Source: Variovorax sp. OAS795
GTDB taxonomy: Bacteria > Pseudomonadota > Gammaproteobacteria > Burkholderiales > Burkholderiaceae_C
Direction: 5' to 3'
Assembly: GCF_040546685.1 (NCBI RefSeq)
Contig: NZ_JBEPOH010000001.1
Span: 1,426,001-1,490,000, forward strand
Length of the DNA: 64,000 nt
The position numbers and the translations under genes are program-made. Every line of letters begins with the position of its first letter. Within the stretch, counting starts at the first letter, position 1. Shown here piece after piece: positions 8,491 to 16,150 of this stretch. The notes beneath the pieces were generated by a model, which was given only the letters and a program-made list of their open reading frames with translations, searched no databases and was not told the DNA's origin.

Positions 8491-9048
8491 GTCTTGGTCG
8501 GCGAGCGCCCTTTCGGCTTGATCGAGCGAAGGCTCGGCGTCTGCTTGCATCGATGGCTTGTCGCGCTTGTCATGGTGGTTGCCGGGGTGGGCCTTGCGGC
8601 TTGCAGTCCCACCACAGCGAAGCCGGTGACCGTGGGCATCACGGGCTACACATTCACTTCCGAAGGCATCCAGGAGTATTACGTCAATGGCATGCGCGGC
8701 TCGAACCTGCCGCCGTATGGCGGAGGCGGCTCCACATCGTGCTGCGTGTCGTTGCCGGCGAAATGGTCGCCAGACCTGACGGTCAAGGTGGAATGGATCA
8801 CGGGTCATTGGACCGCCCCCATGGACCAGATCCAGGCAATGGACATCTCGGAGGCGATCAAGTGCTGCCTGGCACGACGCACCCTCACCAAGGTCGTCCC
8901 CGTGGAACGCTATGAGGAGGGGGGCTTAGTACAAGTTTTTTTCTTACCCAATGACGAGATCAAGGTGTGGGTGTACGACCCGGGGCCACAAAACCCCAGT
9001 CACCCCTCTCACATGGGCTACCCCAAGAAGCCCGACACCACTGAATAA
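8467..9048 (+). CDS. DUF3304 lipoprotein, copy 2
   Basis: The protein has 193 residues with start MSVQTMPAVLVGERPF and lipobox LAAC (Cys46). Its sequence is near-identical to copies 1 and 3 from residue 17 to ~108, then differs sharply at residues ~110-137 (ITGHWTAPMDQIQAM...), and is near-identical to copy 3 again from ~138 to the end. This mosaic fits duplication with local diversification. A ribosome binding site (caggagcc) lies in the 20-base spacer after copy 1. Probable periplasmic immunity lipoprotein for a DUF2235 phospholipase; it could alternatively protect against a relative of the resident effector. Confidence 0.75.
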   Translation: MSVQTMPAVLVGERPFGLIERRLGVCLHRWLVALVMVVAGVGLAACSPTTAKPVTVGITGYTFTSEGIQEYYVNGMRGSNLPPYGGGGSTSCCVSLPAKWSPDLTVKVEWITGHWTAPMDQIQAMDISEAIKCCLARRTLTKVVPVERYEEGGLVQVFFLPNDEIKVWVYDPGPQNPSHPSHMGYPKKPDTTE

Positions 9049-9093
9049 AACAAAGCAGGGAGCCCCATCATGTCCGTTCAAACCATGCCTGCC
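9018..9093 (+). repeat. Gene-junction repeat, copy b
   Basis: This is the second copy of the junction block, between DUF3304 copies 2 and 3. Copies b and c are identical for most of their length. The identity extends left into the 3' ends of the two lipoprotein genes, back to about 8925 and 9528 respectively. Confidence 0.9.
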
Positions 9094-9651
9094 GTCATGC
9101 GTGGCGTGCGACCCTTCGGCTTGATCGAGCGAAGGCTCGGCGTCTGCTTGCATCGATGGCTCGTCGCGCTTTTTATAGTGGTTGCCGGGGTGGGCCTTGC
9201 GGCTTGTGATCCCAACGCCGCGAAGCCGGTGACCGTGGGCATCACGGGTTACAACTTCACGGCCGAAGGCGTGCAGGAGTACTACGTCAACGGCATGCGC
9301 GGCTCGAACCTGCCCCCGTATGGCGGAGGCGGCTCGACATCGTGCTGCGTGTCGCTGCCTGCGAAGTGGTCGCCGGAACTGACCGTGAAGGTGAGTTGGA
9401 CGATTGGCGACTACACCCTGCCGTGGTCTAAGTTGGAACCGATGACGCCTGATGAGCGTAGCGCTTGCTGCTGGCGACAGCGCACCCTCACCAAGGTCGT
9501 CCCCGTGGAGCGCTACGAGGAGGGGGCCTTAGTACAAGTTTTTTTCTTACCCAATGACGAGATCAAGGTGTGGGTGTACGACCCGGGGCCACAAAACCCC
9601 AGTCACCCCTCTCACATGGGCTACCCCAAGAAGCCCGACACCACTGAATAA
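9070..9651 (+). CDS. DUF3304 lipoprotein, copy 3
   Basis: The protein has 193 residues and starts exactly 603 bases after copy 2. The lipobox is LAAC with Cys46, followed by Asp at +2. In Enterobacteria Asp at +2 keeps lipoproteins in the inner membrane; copies 1 and 2 have Ser there. Whether this sorting rule holds in this organism is uncertain. The variable core (residues ~110-137, TIGDYTLPWSKLEPM...) is closer to copy 1 than to copy 2, while the 3' third is almost identical at DNA level to copy 2. This is the copy immediately upstream of the effector and so the best candidate for its cognate immunity protein. Confidence 0.75.
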   Translation: MSVQTMPAVMRGVRPFGLIERRLGVCLHRWLVALFIVVAGVGLAACDPNAAKPVTVGITGYNFTAEGVQEYYVNGMRGSNLPPYGGGGSTSCCVSLPAKWSPELTVKVSWTIGDYTLPWSKLEPMTPDERSACCWRQRTLTKVVPVERYEEGALVQVFFLPNDEIKVWVYDPGPQNPSHPSHMGYPKKPDTTE

Positions 9652-9696
9652 AACAAAGCAGGGAGCCCCATCATGTCCGTTCAAACCATGCCCGCA
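9621..9696 (+). repeat. Gene-junction repeat, copy c
   Basis: The third copy lies between DUF3304 copy 3 and the DUF2235 effector gene, exactly 603 bases after copy b. It carries the shared 5' coding leader into an otherwise unrelated gene. Confidence 0.9.
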
Positions 9697-11619
9697 GCCT
9701 TGGTCGGCGAGCGCCCATTCACCCTGCTCGAACAGATGCAGCGCATCAGCGCCGCATCGTGCTTCGATGCCACGGAAAGGAGCAACATGTGCGCCTCGAT
9801 GGCTCATGTGGGCATCTTCTTCGATGGCACCAACAACAACAAGAAGCGCGACCAGGAAGATGTCAAGGATGCCAACATGCGCAGCCACAGCAACGTGGTG
9901 GTGCTGCACGATGCCTTCAAGGATGCGCCCGACGAGGGCTACTACCGCTTCTATGTTCCTGGCGTCGGCACTCCTTTCGATAAGGTCGGCGAGCCGACGG
10001 AAACACCCGATGGAAAGGCCATGGCCAAGGGCGGCGATGCGCGCATCAACTGGGCGATGATCCAGTTGCTCAATGCGATGAAACGATCGATGTGTTCGGA
10101 CGAACGACTCGTTCCCGAGGCTCAGGTTGGCGCCGATGCCATCGCCGGCCCTCTCCATGCCTCTCAGAATACCGGCAGCAACCTGGAGGGCAAGCGCCGA
10201 TACTTCGGCGGCTTGGAGAGTGGCAAGCTCAGCCAGCTCGAGCGGGTGCTCGCCGCCAAGGCCGAAGCCAAGCCGTCCAAGAAGCTGCTGCAGGTCAACG
10301 TGTCGGTGTTCGGCTTTTCGCGCGGCGCGGCGCAGGCGCGGGCCTTCTGCCATTTCGTGCACCACCTGCTGCTCAAGAAGGGGCCGGCGGGTGGCTACAC
10401 GCTCGCGGGCGTGCCGTTCCGCTTCCAGTTTCTCGGGCTCTTCGATTCGGTGGCCTCGGTGGGCATGGCCGACGCCTCGCCGTTCTGGCGCGGCCTGGGC
10501 GGCTGGGCCAACGGCACGCTGGACATCGTGCCCAGCGTGGAGCGCACGGTGCATTTTTGCGCGGCGCACGAGATACGCATCAACTTTCCGCTGTCGACCG
10601 GGCGCATCGGCGACAAGGGCTATCCGGCCAACTGCGCCGAGATGGTGTATCCGGGTGCCCACTCGGATGTGGGCGGCGGCTACGCGCCGGGGTGCCAGGG
10701 CAAGGCGGTTGGCTCGCGCACCAAGCTGCTGTCGCAGGTGCCGCTCCTGGAGATGTACCGGGAGGCGCAGCGCAGCATGGTGCCGTTGCTGACCATCGAA
10801 CAGCTCCAGAAGGTCGCAAAGGGCGATGAAGTGGCCAACGATCTGAAGATCGACCCCGACTGCGCCAGGCTCTTCAACGCCTACCGCGAATTCGTCGTCG
10901 GCTTCAGCGGCACCATCGAAGAGCAGATGCGCGGCCACGTGCAGCTGTACTGGCGCTGGCGCATGAAGTACCTGAACGATCCGACCGCGCTGCCGTCGCA
11001 TGCCAGGGCCGTCCAGCAGGACCGGATCGACATCTGCGAAAGCAATGGCGATTTTTACTCGGACATGGCCGAGGCGCTGATGCAAGTGCGAAGGGACGAG
11101 GCCCTCGCGCGGACCGCGCCCAATGCCCCTTCAGGGCTCACTCCTGCACAGCGGGACTTTCTGCGCGTACGCAGCGAAGCGATGAGACCCGATTTCCGGG
11201 TGCCCCGGGAGATCGACGAATTCTTCGACCAGCTGGTGCACGACTCCCATGCCTCCTTCTACATGGTGGGGCCGGTCACCGACTTCGACCGCAAGGAGAA
11301 GATCGCGATGATCCAGCGCAAGGTTGAATGGACGGCCAAGCGCCTGGAGGGACTGCGCAGAGGCGACGGCAGCGGGCCGCAGCCCACGAGCTACAACGAA
11401 GCCCGGCCGCTCGCGTCGTTGTCGGATCTGGAGCGCCGGATCCACGAGCACCAAACCCTGCATCAAGGCGAGTTCCCCGCGCTGACCGACGAGGATCGCG
11501 AGCAGCTGCTGGCCATGGAGACGGTGGGGACCAGCGCGGGCGTGCGGTCGGTGACCAACAAGACGCGGCGCGAGCTTGGCGGCCACGTGCGCTATCGGCG
11601 CGTGTTCGACAAGAGCTGA
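9673..11619 (+). CDS. DUF2235 (Tle1-type) lipase effector
   Basis: The 648-residue protein has the DUF2235 alpha/beta-hydrolase signature. HVGIFFDGTNNN follows residue ~40, the nucleophile elbow GFSRG carries S216, and YPGAHSDVGGGY carries H330/D332. This family includes the Tle1 phospholipases delivered by type VI secretion, which cut membrane phospholipids in a rival cell's periplasm. The start at 9673 has a good ribosome binding site (cagggagcc). The first 16 residues (MSVQTMPAALVGERPF) are shared with the upstream lipoproteins although the rest is unrelated. No signal peptide is present, as expected for a cytosolic cargo bound by DUF4123. The C-terminal ~250 residues have no feature I recognise. 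Confidence 0.82.
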   Translation: MSVQTMPAALVGERPFTLLEQMQRISAASCFDATERSNMCASMAHVGIFFDGTNNNKKRDQEDVKDANMRSHSNVVVLHDAFKDAPDEGYYRFYVPGVGTPFDKVGEPTETPDGKAMAKGGDARINWAMIQLLNAMKRSMCSDERLVPEAQVGADAIAGPLHASQNTGSNLEGKRRYFGGLESGKLSQLERVLAAKAEAKPSKKLLQVNVSVFGFSRGAAQARAFCHFVHHLLLKKGPAGGYTLAGVPFRFQFLGLFDSVASVGMADASPFWRGLGGWANGTLDIVPSVERTVHFCAAHEIRINFPLSTGRIGDKGYPANCAEMVYPGAHSDVGGGYAPGCQGKAVGSRTKLLSQVPLLEMYREAQRSMVPLLTIEQLQKVAKGDEVANDLKIDPDCARLFNAYREFVVGFSGTIEEQMRGHVQLYWRWRMKYLNDPTALPSHARAVQQDRIDICESNGDFYSDMAEALMQVRRDEALARTAPNAPSGLTPAQRDFLRVRSEAMRPDFRVPREIDEFFDQLVHDSHASFYMVGPVTDFDRKEKIAMIQRKVEWTAKRLEGLRRGDGSGPQPTSYNEARPLASLSDLERRIHEHQTLHQGEFPALTDEDREQLLAMETVGTSAGVRSVTNKTRRELGGHVRYRRVFDKS

Positions 11620-11654
11620 CGTGGCCTTGGACCTTTATTTGCCCGGCGCACGCA

Positions 11655-12617
11655 TCAAGAATTCGCAGCTTTGTTTGCGTCGGCTCCGAATTCAGCGGCC
11701 GGCAGCCCCGGGCTCCCGATGCGCACCGAGAACAGCCCGCCGGCCAGCGGCTCGGCCTTCAGTTCTTCATCCGTGAGCCCGCTGCGCGCCGTCGTGATGT
11801 ACAGCGTGCACAGGTCGGCGCCGCCGAAAGCGCAGTCCGTGACGTTGCTCGCGGGCAATTCGATGCGGCACAGCTCGTCGGCGCTCACGGGGTCGTGGCA
11901 GCTCACGCAGTGGCCGCCCCAGCGGGCGATCCACAGGCGCCCGGCCGCGTCGGTCGTCATGCCGTCGGGCAGGCCGTCGCCTTTTGCAAAGCGAAGCCAC
12001 ACGCGCTTGTTGCTGACTGTGCCCGCGGCGCTGTCGAAGTCGTAGGCGTAAACGCAGCCTTCCACGGTGGCGTTGAAATACATCGTGCGCTCGTCGAGCG
12101 ACCACGCCGGCCCGTTGGTCACTGCAAAGCCGTCGTCGTGCCGCGTGCAGCGGCCGTCGGCGTCGAAGCGGTAGAGCGCGCCCGTGGGCGCCACGCAATC
12201 GAAGTCCATGGTGCCGCCCCAGAAGCGGCCCTGCCGGTCGCACTTGCCGTCGTTGAAGCGGTTGTTCGGCCGGTCGGGCTCGGGCTGGTGAAGGTAGCGC
12301 GGCGGCGCGTCCACCGCCGGGTCGAAGAAGGCGAAGCCGCGGCGCATCGTGACGATCAGCCCGGGCGCACCGGCACGCTCCGCCAGCGCCGTGATCTCCT
12401 CGTCGAATTGCCAGCTTTGGCGCGCACCGTTCGCCGGGTCGTGCCGGTACAGGCGGCAGCCGAGGATGTCGATCCAGTAGAGCGCCTGTTCGCGCTGCGA
12501 CCACAGCGTGCCTTCGCCGAGCGTTGCGCCGGCAGGCCACAAGCACTCCGGCTGGCCGAGGATGGTGGGCGCACCCAGGGGTGCGGAGGGGGATGCGGAG
12601 CTGCCATTCGGGGTCAT
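11655..12617 (-). CDS. SMP-30/gluconolaconase-family sugar lactonase
   Basis: The frame opens at 12665, but the ATG at 12617 (MTPNGSS) is a more natural start and leaves room for a divergent promoter; it gives 320 residues. SMP-30 features are LGEGTLWSQREQALYWIDI (metal-ligand Glu), RFNDGKCDRQGRFWGGTMD, and NGPAWSLDERTMYFNAT with the catalytic Asp region SADELCRI nearer the C-terminus. It hydrolyses an aldono-lactone to the aldonic acid in the cytosol. It is divergent from a sugar dehydrogenase and belongs to the pathway formed with the dehydratase, aldehyde dehydrogenase and DHDPS-family genes downstream; L-arabinono-lactone is the most likely substrate. Confidence 0.87.
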   Translation of the reverse strand: MTPNGSSASPSAPLGAPTILGQPECLWPAGATLGEGTLWSQREQALYWIDILGCRLYRHDPANGARQSWQFDEEITALAERAGAPGLIVTMRRGFAFFDPAVDAPPRYLHQPEPDRPNNRFNDGKCDRQGRFWGGTMDFDCVAPTGALYRFDADGRCTRHDDGFAVTNGPAWSLDERTMYFNATVEGCVYAYDFDSAAGTVSNKRVWLRFAKGDGLPDGMTTDAAGRLWIARWGGHCVSCHDPVSADELCRIELPASNVTDCAFGGADLCTLYITTARSGLTDEELKAEPLAGGLFSVRIGSPGLPAAEFGADANKAANS

Positions 12618-12668
12618 TGTTTGCGCCTTGGTTGTCTCGGTCCTTGACGCGGCGGATCGTATCAAGGC

Positions 12669-12714
12669 ATATTGATAATAGAAACCAAACTATTTGGCAT
12701 CAAGTGATATTGAT
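12669..12714. promoter_or_regulatory. Divergent control region with ATATTGAT direct repeats
   Basis: The 135-base gap between the lactonase and the dehydrogenase is AT-rich against its surroundings. ATATTGAT occurs at 12669-12676 and at 12707-12714, 38 bases apart. A related reverse-strand ATTGATA lies at 14583-14589, next to the LysR and aldehyde dehydrogenase promoters. These are candidate operators of the pathway regulator; this is inference. Confidence 0.35.
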
Positions 12715-12752
12715 TTTGCAATGTTGCAGCCAGCTCTCTGGAGACACGCATC

Positions 12753-13529
12753 TTGAAGGATTCCCCGCAGCTTTCCATCCATCCCAGCCTGAAGGGACGC
12801 ACCGTGTTCGTCACCGGCGGCGGCAGCGGCATCGGCGCGGCCATCGTGGCGGCGTTTGCCGCGCAGGGCGCACGCGTAGCGTTCGTCGACATTGCCGAAA
12901 GCGCCAGCGCCGCGCTCGCCAGGCAGATCGGCGAAGACGGCCATGCCGCACCATGGTGGCGCACCTGCGACGTGCGCGACATCGGCGCGTTGCAGAAGGC
13001 GATCGCCGACGCGGCCGCCGAGCTGGGCGACTTCGCGGTGCTGGTCAACAACGTGGCGAGCGACGACCGCCACACGCTCGAATCGGTCACGCCCGAGTAC
13101 TACGACAACCGCATGGCCATCAACGAGCGGCCCGCGCTGTTCGCGATCCAGTCGGTGGTGCCGGGAATGCGGCGGCTGGGCTTCGGCTCGGTGGTCAACC
13201 TGGGTTCCACAGGCTGGCAGACCAAGGGCTCGGGCTACCCCTGCTACGCCATTGCGAAGTCGTCGGTGAACGGCCTCACGCGCGGCCTCGCGGTGGACCT
13301 CGGCAAGGACCGCATCCGCATCAACACCGTGTCGCCCGGCTGGGTGATGACCGACCGGCAGGTGAAGCTCTGGCTCGACGACGAAGGCGAGCAATCGCTC
13401 AAGCGCAACCAGTGCCTGCCCGACAAGCTGCTGCCCGAGGACATCGCGCGCATGGTGCTGTTCCTCGCATCGGACGACGCGAAGATGTGCACCGCGCAGG
13501 AGTTCACCGTCGATGCAGGCTGGACCTGA
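12753..13529 (+). CDS. SDR-family sugar 1-dehydrogenase (XylB-like)
   Basis: The 258-residue protein uses a TTG start with a good ribosome binding site (CTGGAGA, 9 bases upstream); no in-frame ATG is close. It has the NAD(P)-binding motif TGGGSGIG near residue 23, NNVASDDRH, a catalytic Ser in GSTGW and YAIAK as the YxxxK motif. From memory the whole length parallels Caulobacter XylB xylose dehydrogenase, including the final FLASDDAKMCT and DAGW. It should oxidise an aldose to its lactone in the cytosol, the first step of the oxidative pathway here. Xylose or L-arabinose are the likely substrates. It is convergent with lysR, stops abutting. Confidence 0.85.
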   Translation: MKDSPQLSIHPSLKGRTVFVTGGGSGIGAAIVAAFAAQGARVAFVDIAESASAALARQIGEDGHAAPWWRTCDVRDIGALQKAIADAAAELGDFAVLVNNVASDDRHTLESVTPEYYDNRMAINERPALFAIQSVVPGMRRLGFGSVVNLGSTGWQTKGSGYPCYAIAKSSVNGLTRGLAVDLGKDRIRINTVSPGWVMTDRQVKLWLDDEGEQSLKRNQCLPDKLLPEDIARMVLFLASDDAKMCTAQEFTVDAGWT

Positions 13530-14489
13530 TCAGTCCATCTCGAGTTTGCGTCCATAGACGCTCAGGCTCGCGGTCTTCAGCGCCTTCATCATCACCTTGG
13601 CCGCGGGCGACGGCAGGCGGTCGGTGCGGGTGATGATGCCGAAGGCGTCCATGTGGCAGGGCATGTCCAGCGGCAGCAGCGACACGATGCCGTGCGCGGC
13701 GTAGTAGCGCGCCACGTCGGATGCGAGCACGGCCACCATGTCGCTCTGCTGCAGCATGCGCGTGATGAACAGCAGGGCCGAGCTTTCGATGATGTTGTTC
13801 GGCGGCACCAGCCCTTCTTCCTGGAACATCAGCTCGAAGCGGTGGCGCAGCACGCTGCCCGCGGGCGGCACGATCCAGCCCGCGCCCACCACGTCGCGCA
13901 GTGTGAGCCCGCTCACGCCCAGGAGCGGATGGCCGGGGCGCACCAGCGCGCACACCGGCTCCTCGGCCAGCGCCTCGTAGCGAAGCTGCGACTTGTCGTG
14001 CTCGGCGAAGAGCCGCGCCACCAGGATGTCGAGCTTGCCCTGCTCGAGCCGCTCGATCAGCACCGCGCTGGTCTCGATCTCCAGCGACACGCGAAGGTCG
14101 GGCTGCTCGCGCTTCACCATCGCCACCGCCGGCGGCATCAGCGTGAGGCCGGGTGCGGTGATGGCGCCCACGCCCACCTGGCCGAAGCGGCCCGCCTTCA
14201 GCGCGGTGAGCTCGTCGTGCGCCTGGTTGAGGCTGGCCAGCGCCACGCGGGCATGGCGGATCATGGTTTCGCCGTACCAGGTGGGACGCATGCCGCGCGG
14301 CAGCCGGTCGAACAGCGGCACCTCCAGCACGTCCTCCAGGTCCTTCAGCAGCTTGGAGGCGGCGGGCTGGGTCATGTTGAGCACCTGCGCCGCGCGGTGG
14401 ATGTTGCCTTCCTCCGCGAGCGCCACCAGCAAAAGCAGCTGCCGCGTCTTGAGGCGGGCGCGGATGAACCAGTGGTTGTAGTTGGTCAT
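13530..14489 (-). CDS. LysR-family regulator of the sugar cluster (GbpR-like)
   Basis: The frame opens at 14630, but the ATG at 14489 (MTNYNHWF) fits LysR proteins and gives 319 residues. The N-terminal HTH is LLVALAEEGNIHRAAQVLNM followed by TQPAASKLLKDLE, and a type-2 periplasmic-binding-like effector domain spans ~95-300. LysR proteins of this type (GbpR in Rhizobiales and Azospirillum) control the ChvE/GguAB sugar genes, and this gene lies divergent to the aldehyde dehydrogenase and transport operon. The ligand is presumably a pathway sugar. It is not adjacent to the lactonase but may act at both promoter regions. Confidence 0.82.
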   Translation of the reverse strand: MTNYNHWFIRARLKTRQLLLLVALAEEGNIHRAAQVLNMTQPAASKLLKDLEDVLEVPLFDRLPRGMRPTWYGETMIRHARVALASLNQAHDELTALKAGRFGQVGVGAITAPGLTLMPPAVAMVKREQPDLRVSLEIETSAVLIERLEQGKLDILVARLFAEHDKSQLRYEALAEEPVCALVRPGHPLLGVSGLTLRDVVGAGWIVPPAGSVLRHRFELMFQEEGLVPPNNIIESSALLFITRMLQQSDMVAVLASDVARYYAAHGIVSLLPLDMPCHMDAFGIITRTDRLPSPAAKVMMKALKTASLSVYGRKLEMD

Positions 14490-14544
14490 GTCTCGTGCGG
14501 TTGTCTTGAGAGCTTTGGGCTCAAAGGGTTTTCCAGAATCCGAT

Positions 14545-14585
14545 GATCGATATGCATTTTGTCGAAAAAATGATTGGATCGATAT
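14545..14585. promoter_or_regulatory. Candidate LysR operator: GATCGATAT direct repeat
   Basis: GATCGATAT occurs at 14545-14553 and again at 14577-14585, 32 bases apart, about three helical turns. The pair lies between the divergent lysR (start 14489) and the aldehyde dehydrogenase (start 14645). The second copy runs into TATCAAT, the reverse complement of a motif at 12671. The arrangement suits a LysR tetramer, but binding is inferred. Confidence 0.4.
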
Positions 14586-14644
14586 CAATTCTGTTCCTAG
14601 ACTCGCCCCACTTCCGAAAACCAGAGACAAAGGTCGGCGCAGCG

Positions 14645-16096
14645 GTGATTCACGGCGAGATCCATCAGAACGTGCGGCAATACATCAACGGCCGCTGGGA
14701 GACCAGCGCGACCACGGGTGTGAGCGCCAATCCCTCGGACACCAGCGAAGTGGTGGCCGAATACGCACGTGCCGATCGCCGCCAGGTCGAATCCGCGGTC
14801 CGCGCCGCCGCCGATGCCTTTCCGCACTGGAGCCACAGCACGCCGCAGCGCAGGGCCGACGTGCTCGACCGCATCGGCACCGAGCTCCTGGCGCGCAAGG
14901 ACGAACTGGGCCTCTTGCTGGCGCGCGAAGTCGGCAAGACCTTGCCCGAAGCCGTGGCCGAGGCCACGCGCGCTGGACAGACTTTCAAGTTCTTCGCGGG
15001 CGAAGCGATGCGGGGCGGGGGCGAAAACATGGCCTCGCTGCGCGCTGGGGTGCAGGTCGACGTCACGCGCGAGCCGGTCGGCGTGGCCGGCCTCATCACG
15101 CCGTGGAACTCGCCGCTGGCCGTGCCGGCCACCAAGATTGCGCCCGCTCTGGCTCATGGCAACAGCGTGGTGTTCAAGCCCGCCGAGCTGGTGCCGGCCT
15201 GCGGCTGGACGCTGGCCGAAATCATCAGCCGCGCCGCGCTGCCCGCGGGCGTGTTCAATCTCGTGATGGGCAGTGGCCGCGAGGCCGGCCAGGCGCTGGT
15301 CGACAGCCCGCTGGTCGATGCGGTGAGCTTCACCGGATCGGCGCGCAACGGCGAGCGCATCCTCCAGGCGGCCGCCGCGCGGCGGGCCAAGGTGCAGCTC
15401 GAGATGGGCGGCAAGAACGCGCTGGTGGTGCTGGCCGATGCCGACATCGACCATGCGGTGGATTGCGCGGTGCAGGGCGCCTACTTCTCCAACGGCCAGC
15501 GCTGCACGGCGTCGAGCCGGCTCATTGTGGAGGCCGGCGTGCACGACATGTTCGTCTCGCGTCTTTGCGCGCGGCTCAAGGCGCTGAAGATCGGCCACGC
15601 GCTCGAACGCGGGATCGACATCGGTCCGCTGGTCGACGAAGAGCGCCTGGCGCGCAGCCTGGCCTGGGTCGGCATTGCACGCGAAGAGGGTGCCGAGCAC
15701 GTCTGGGGCGGCGAGCGGCTCGAGCGCGCGACGGCCGGCCACTACATGAGCCCGGCCCTTTTTCTTGCCAGGCCAGGACACCGCATCGCCCGCGAGGAAA
15801 TCTTCGGCCCGCTGGCCTGCGTGCTGCGCGCTGCCGACTACGACGAGGCACTGGCCCTGTGCAACGACACGCCTTCGGGCCTGAGCGCGGGCATCTGCAC
15901 CAACTCGCTCAAGCACGCGATGCATTTCAGGCGTCATGCCGAAGTCGGCATGACGATGGTCAATCTGCCGACCGCGGGCGTGGACTTCCACGTGCCCTTT
16001 GGCGGCCGCAAGGGGTCGGGCTACGGGCCGCGCGAACAAGGGCGCCATGCCGCGGAGTTCTACACGACGGTCAAGACCGGCTTCATGCTGGCCTGA
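14645..16096 (+). CDS. Aldehyde dehydrogenase, probable 2-oxoglutarate semialdehyde dehydrogenase
   Basis: The frame opens at 14543, but those first 34 codons cover the AT-rich operator region and do not resemble an ALDH. The GTG at 14645 gives 483 residues, the family norm. It shows the NAD-binding PWNSPL, the general base Glu253 in LEMGGKN, the nucleophile Cys287 in NGQRCTASSR and the late EEIFGPL. In the context of a sugar dehydrogenase, lactonase, IlvD/Edd dehydratase and DHDPS-family dehydratase, the expected reaction is oxidation of 2-oxoglutarate semialdehyde to 2-oxoglutarate. It is the first gene of a long rightward operon. The start codon is the weak point. Confidence 0.82.
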   Translation: MIHGEIHQNVRQYINGRWETSATTGVSANPSDTSEVVAEYARADRRQVESAVRAAADAFPHWSHSTPQRRADVLDRIGTELLARKDELGLLLAREVGKTLPEAVAEATRAGQTFKFFAGEAMRGGGENMASLRAGVQVDVTREPVGVAGLITPWNSPLAVPATKIAPALAHGNSVVFKPAELVPACGWTLAEIISRAALPAGVFNLVMGSGREAGQALVDSPLVDAVSFTGSARNGERILQAAAARRAKVQLEMGGKNALVVLADADIDHAVDCAVQGAYFSNGQRCTASSRLIVEAGVHDMFVSRLCARLKALKIGHALERGIDIGPLVDEERLARSLAWVGIAREEGAEHVWGGERLERATAGHYMSPALFLARPGHRIAREEIFGPLACVLRAADYDEALALCNDTPSGLSAGICTNSLKHAMHFRRHAEVGMTMVNLPTAGVDFHVPFGGRKGSGYGPREQGRHAAEFYTTVKTGFMLA

Positions 16097-16150
16097 CCAC
16101 CACGGACGGTTTTCATCAGCAAGCAAACACAGTAAGAAGGAGACATTCCA

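Noticed and set aside
14543-14644. N-terminal extension of the aldehyde dehydrogenase from the first ATG
   Set aside because: These codons cover the repeat-bearing control region and give a sequence unlike the family; the GTG start yields the usual length.
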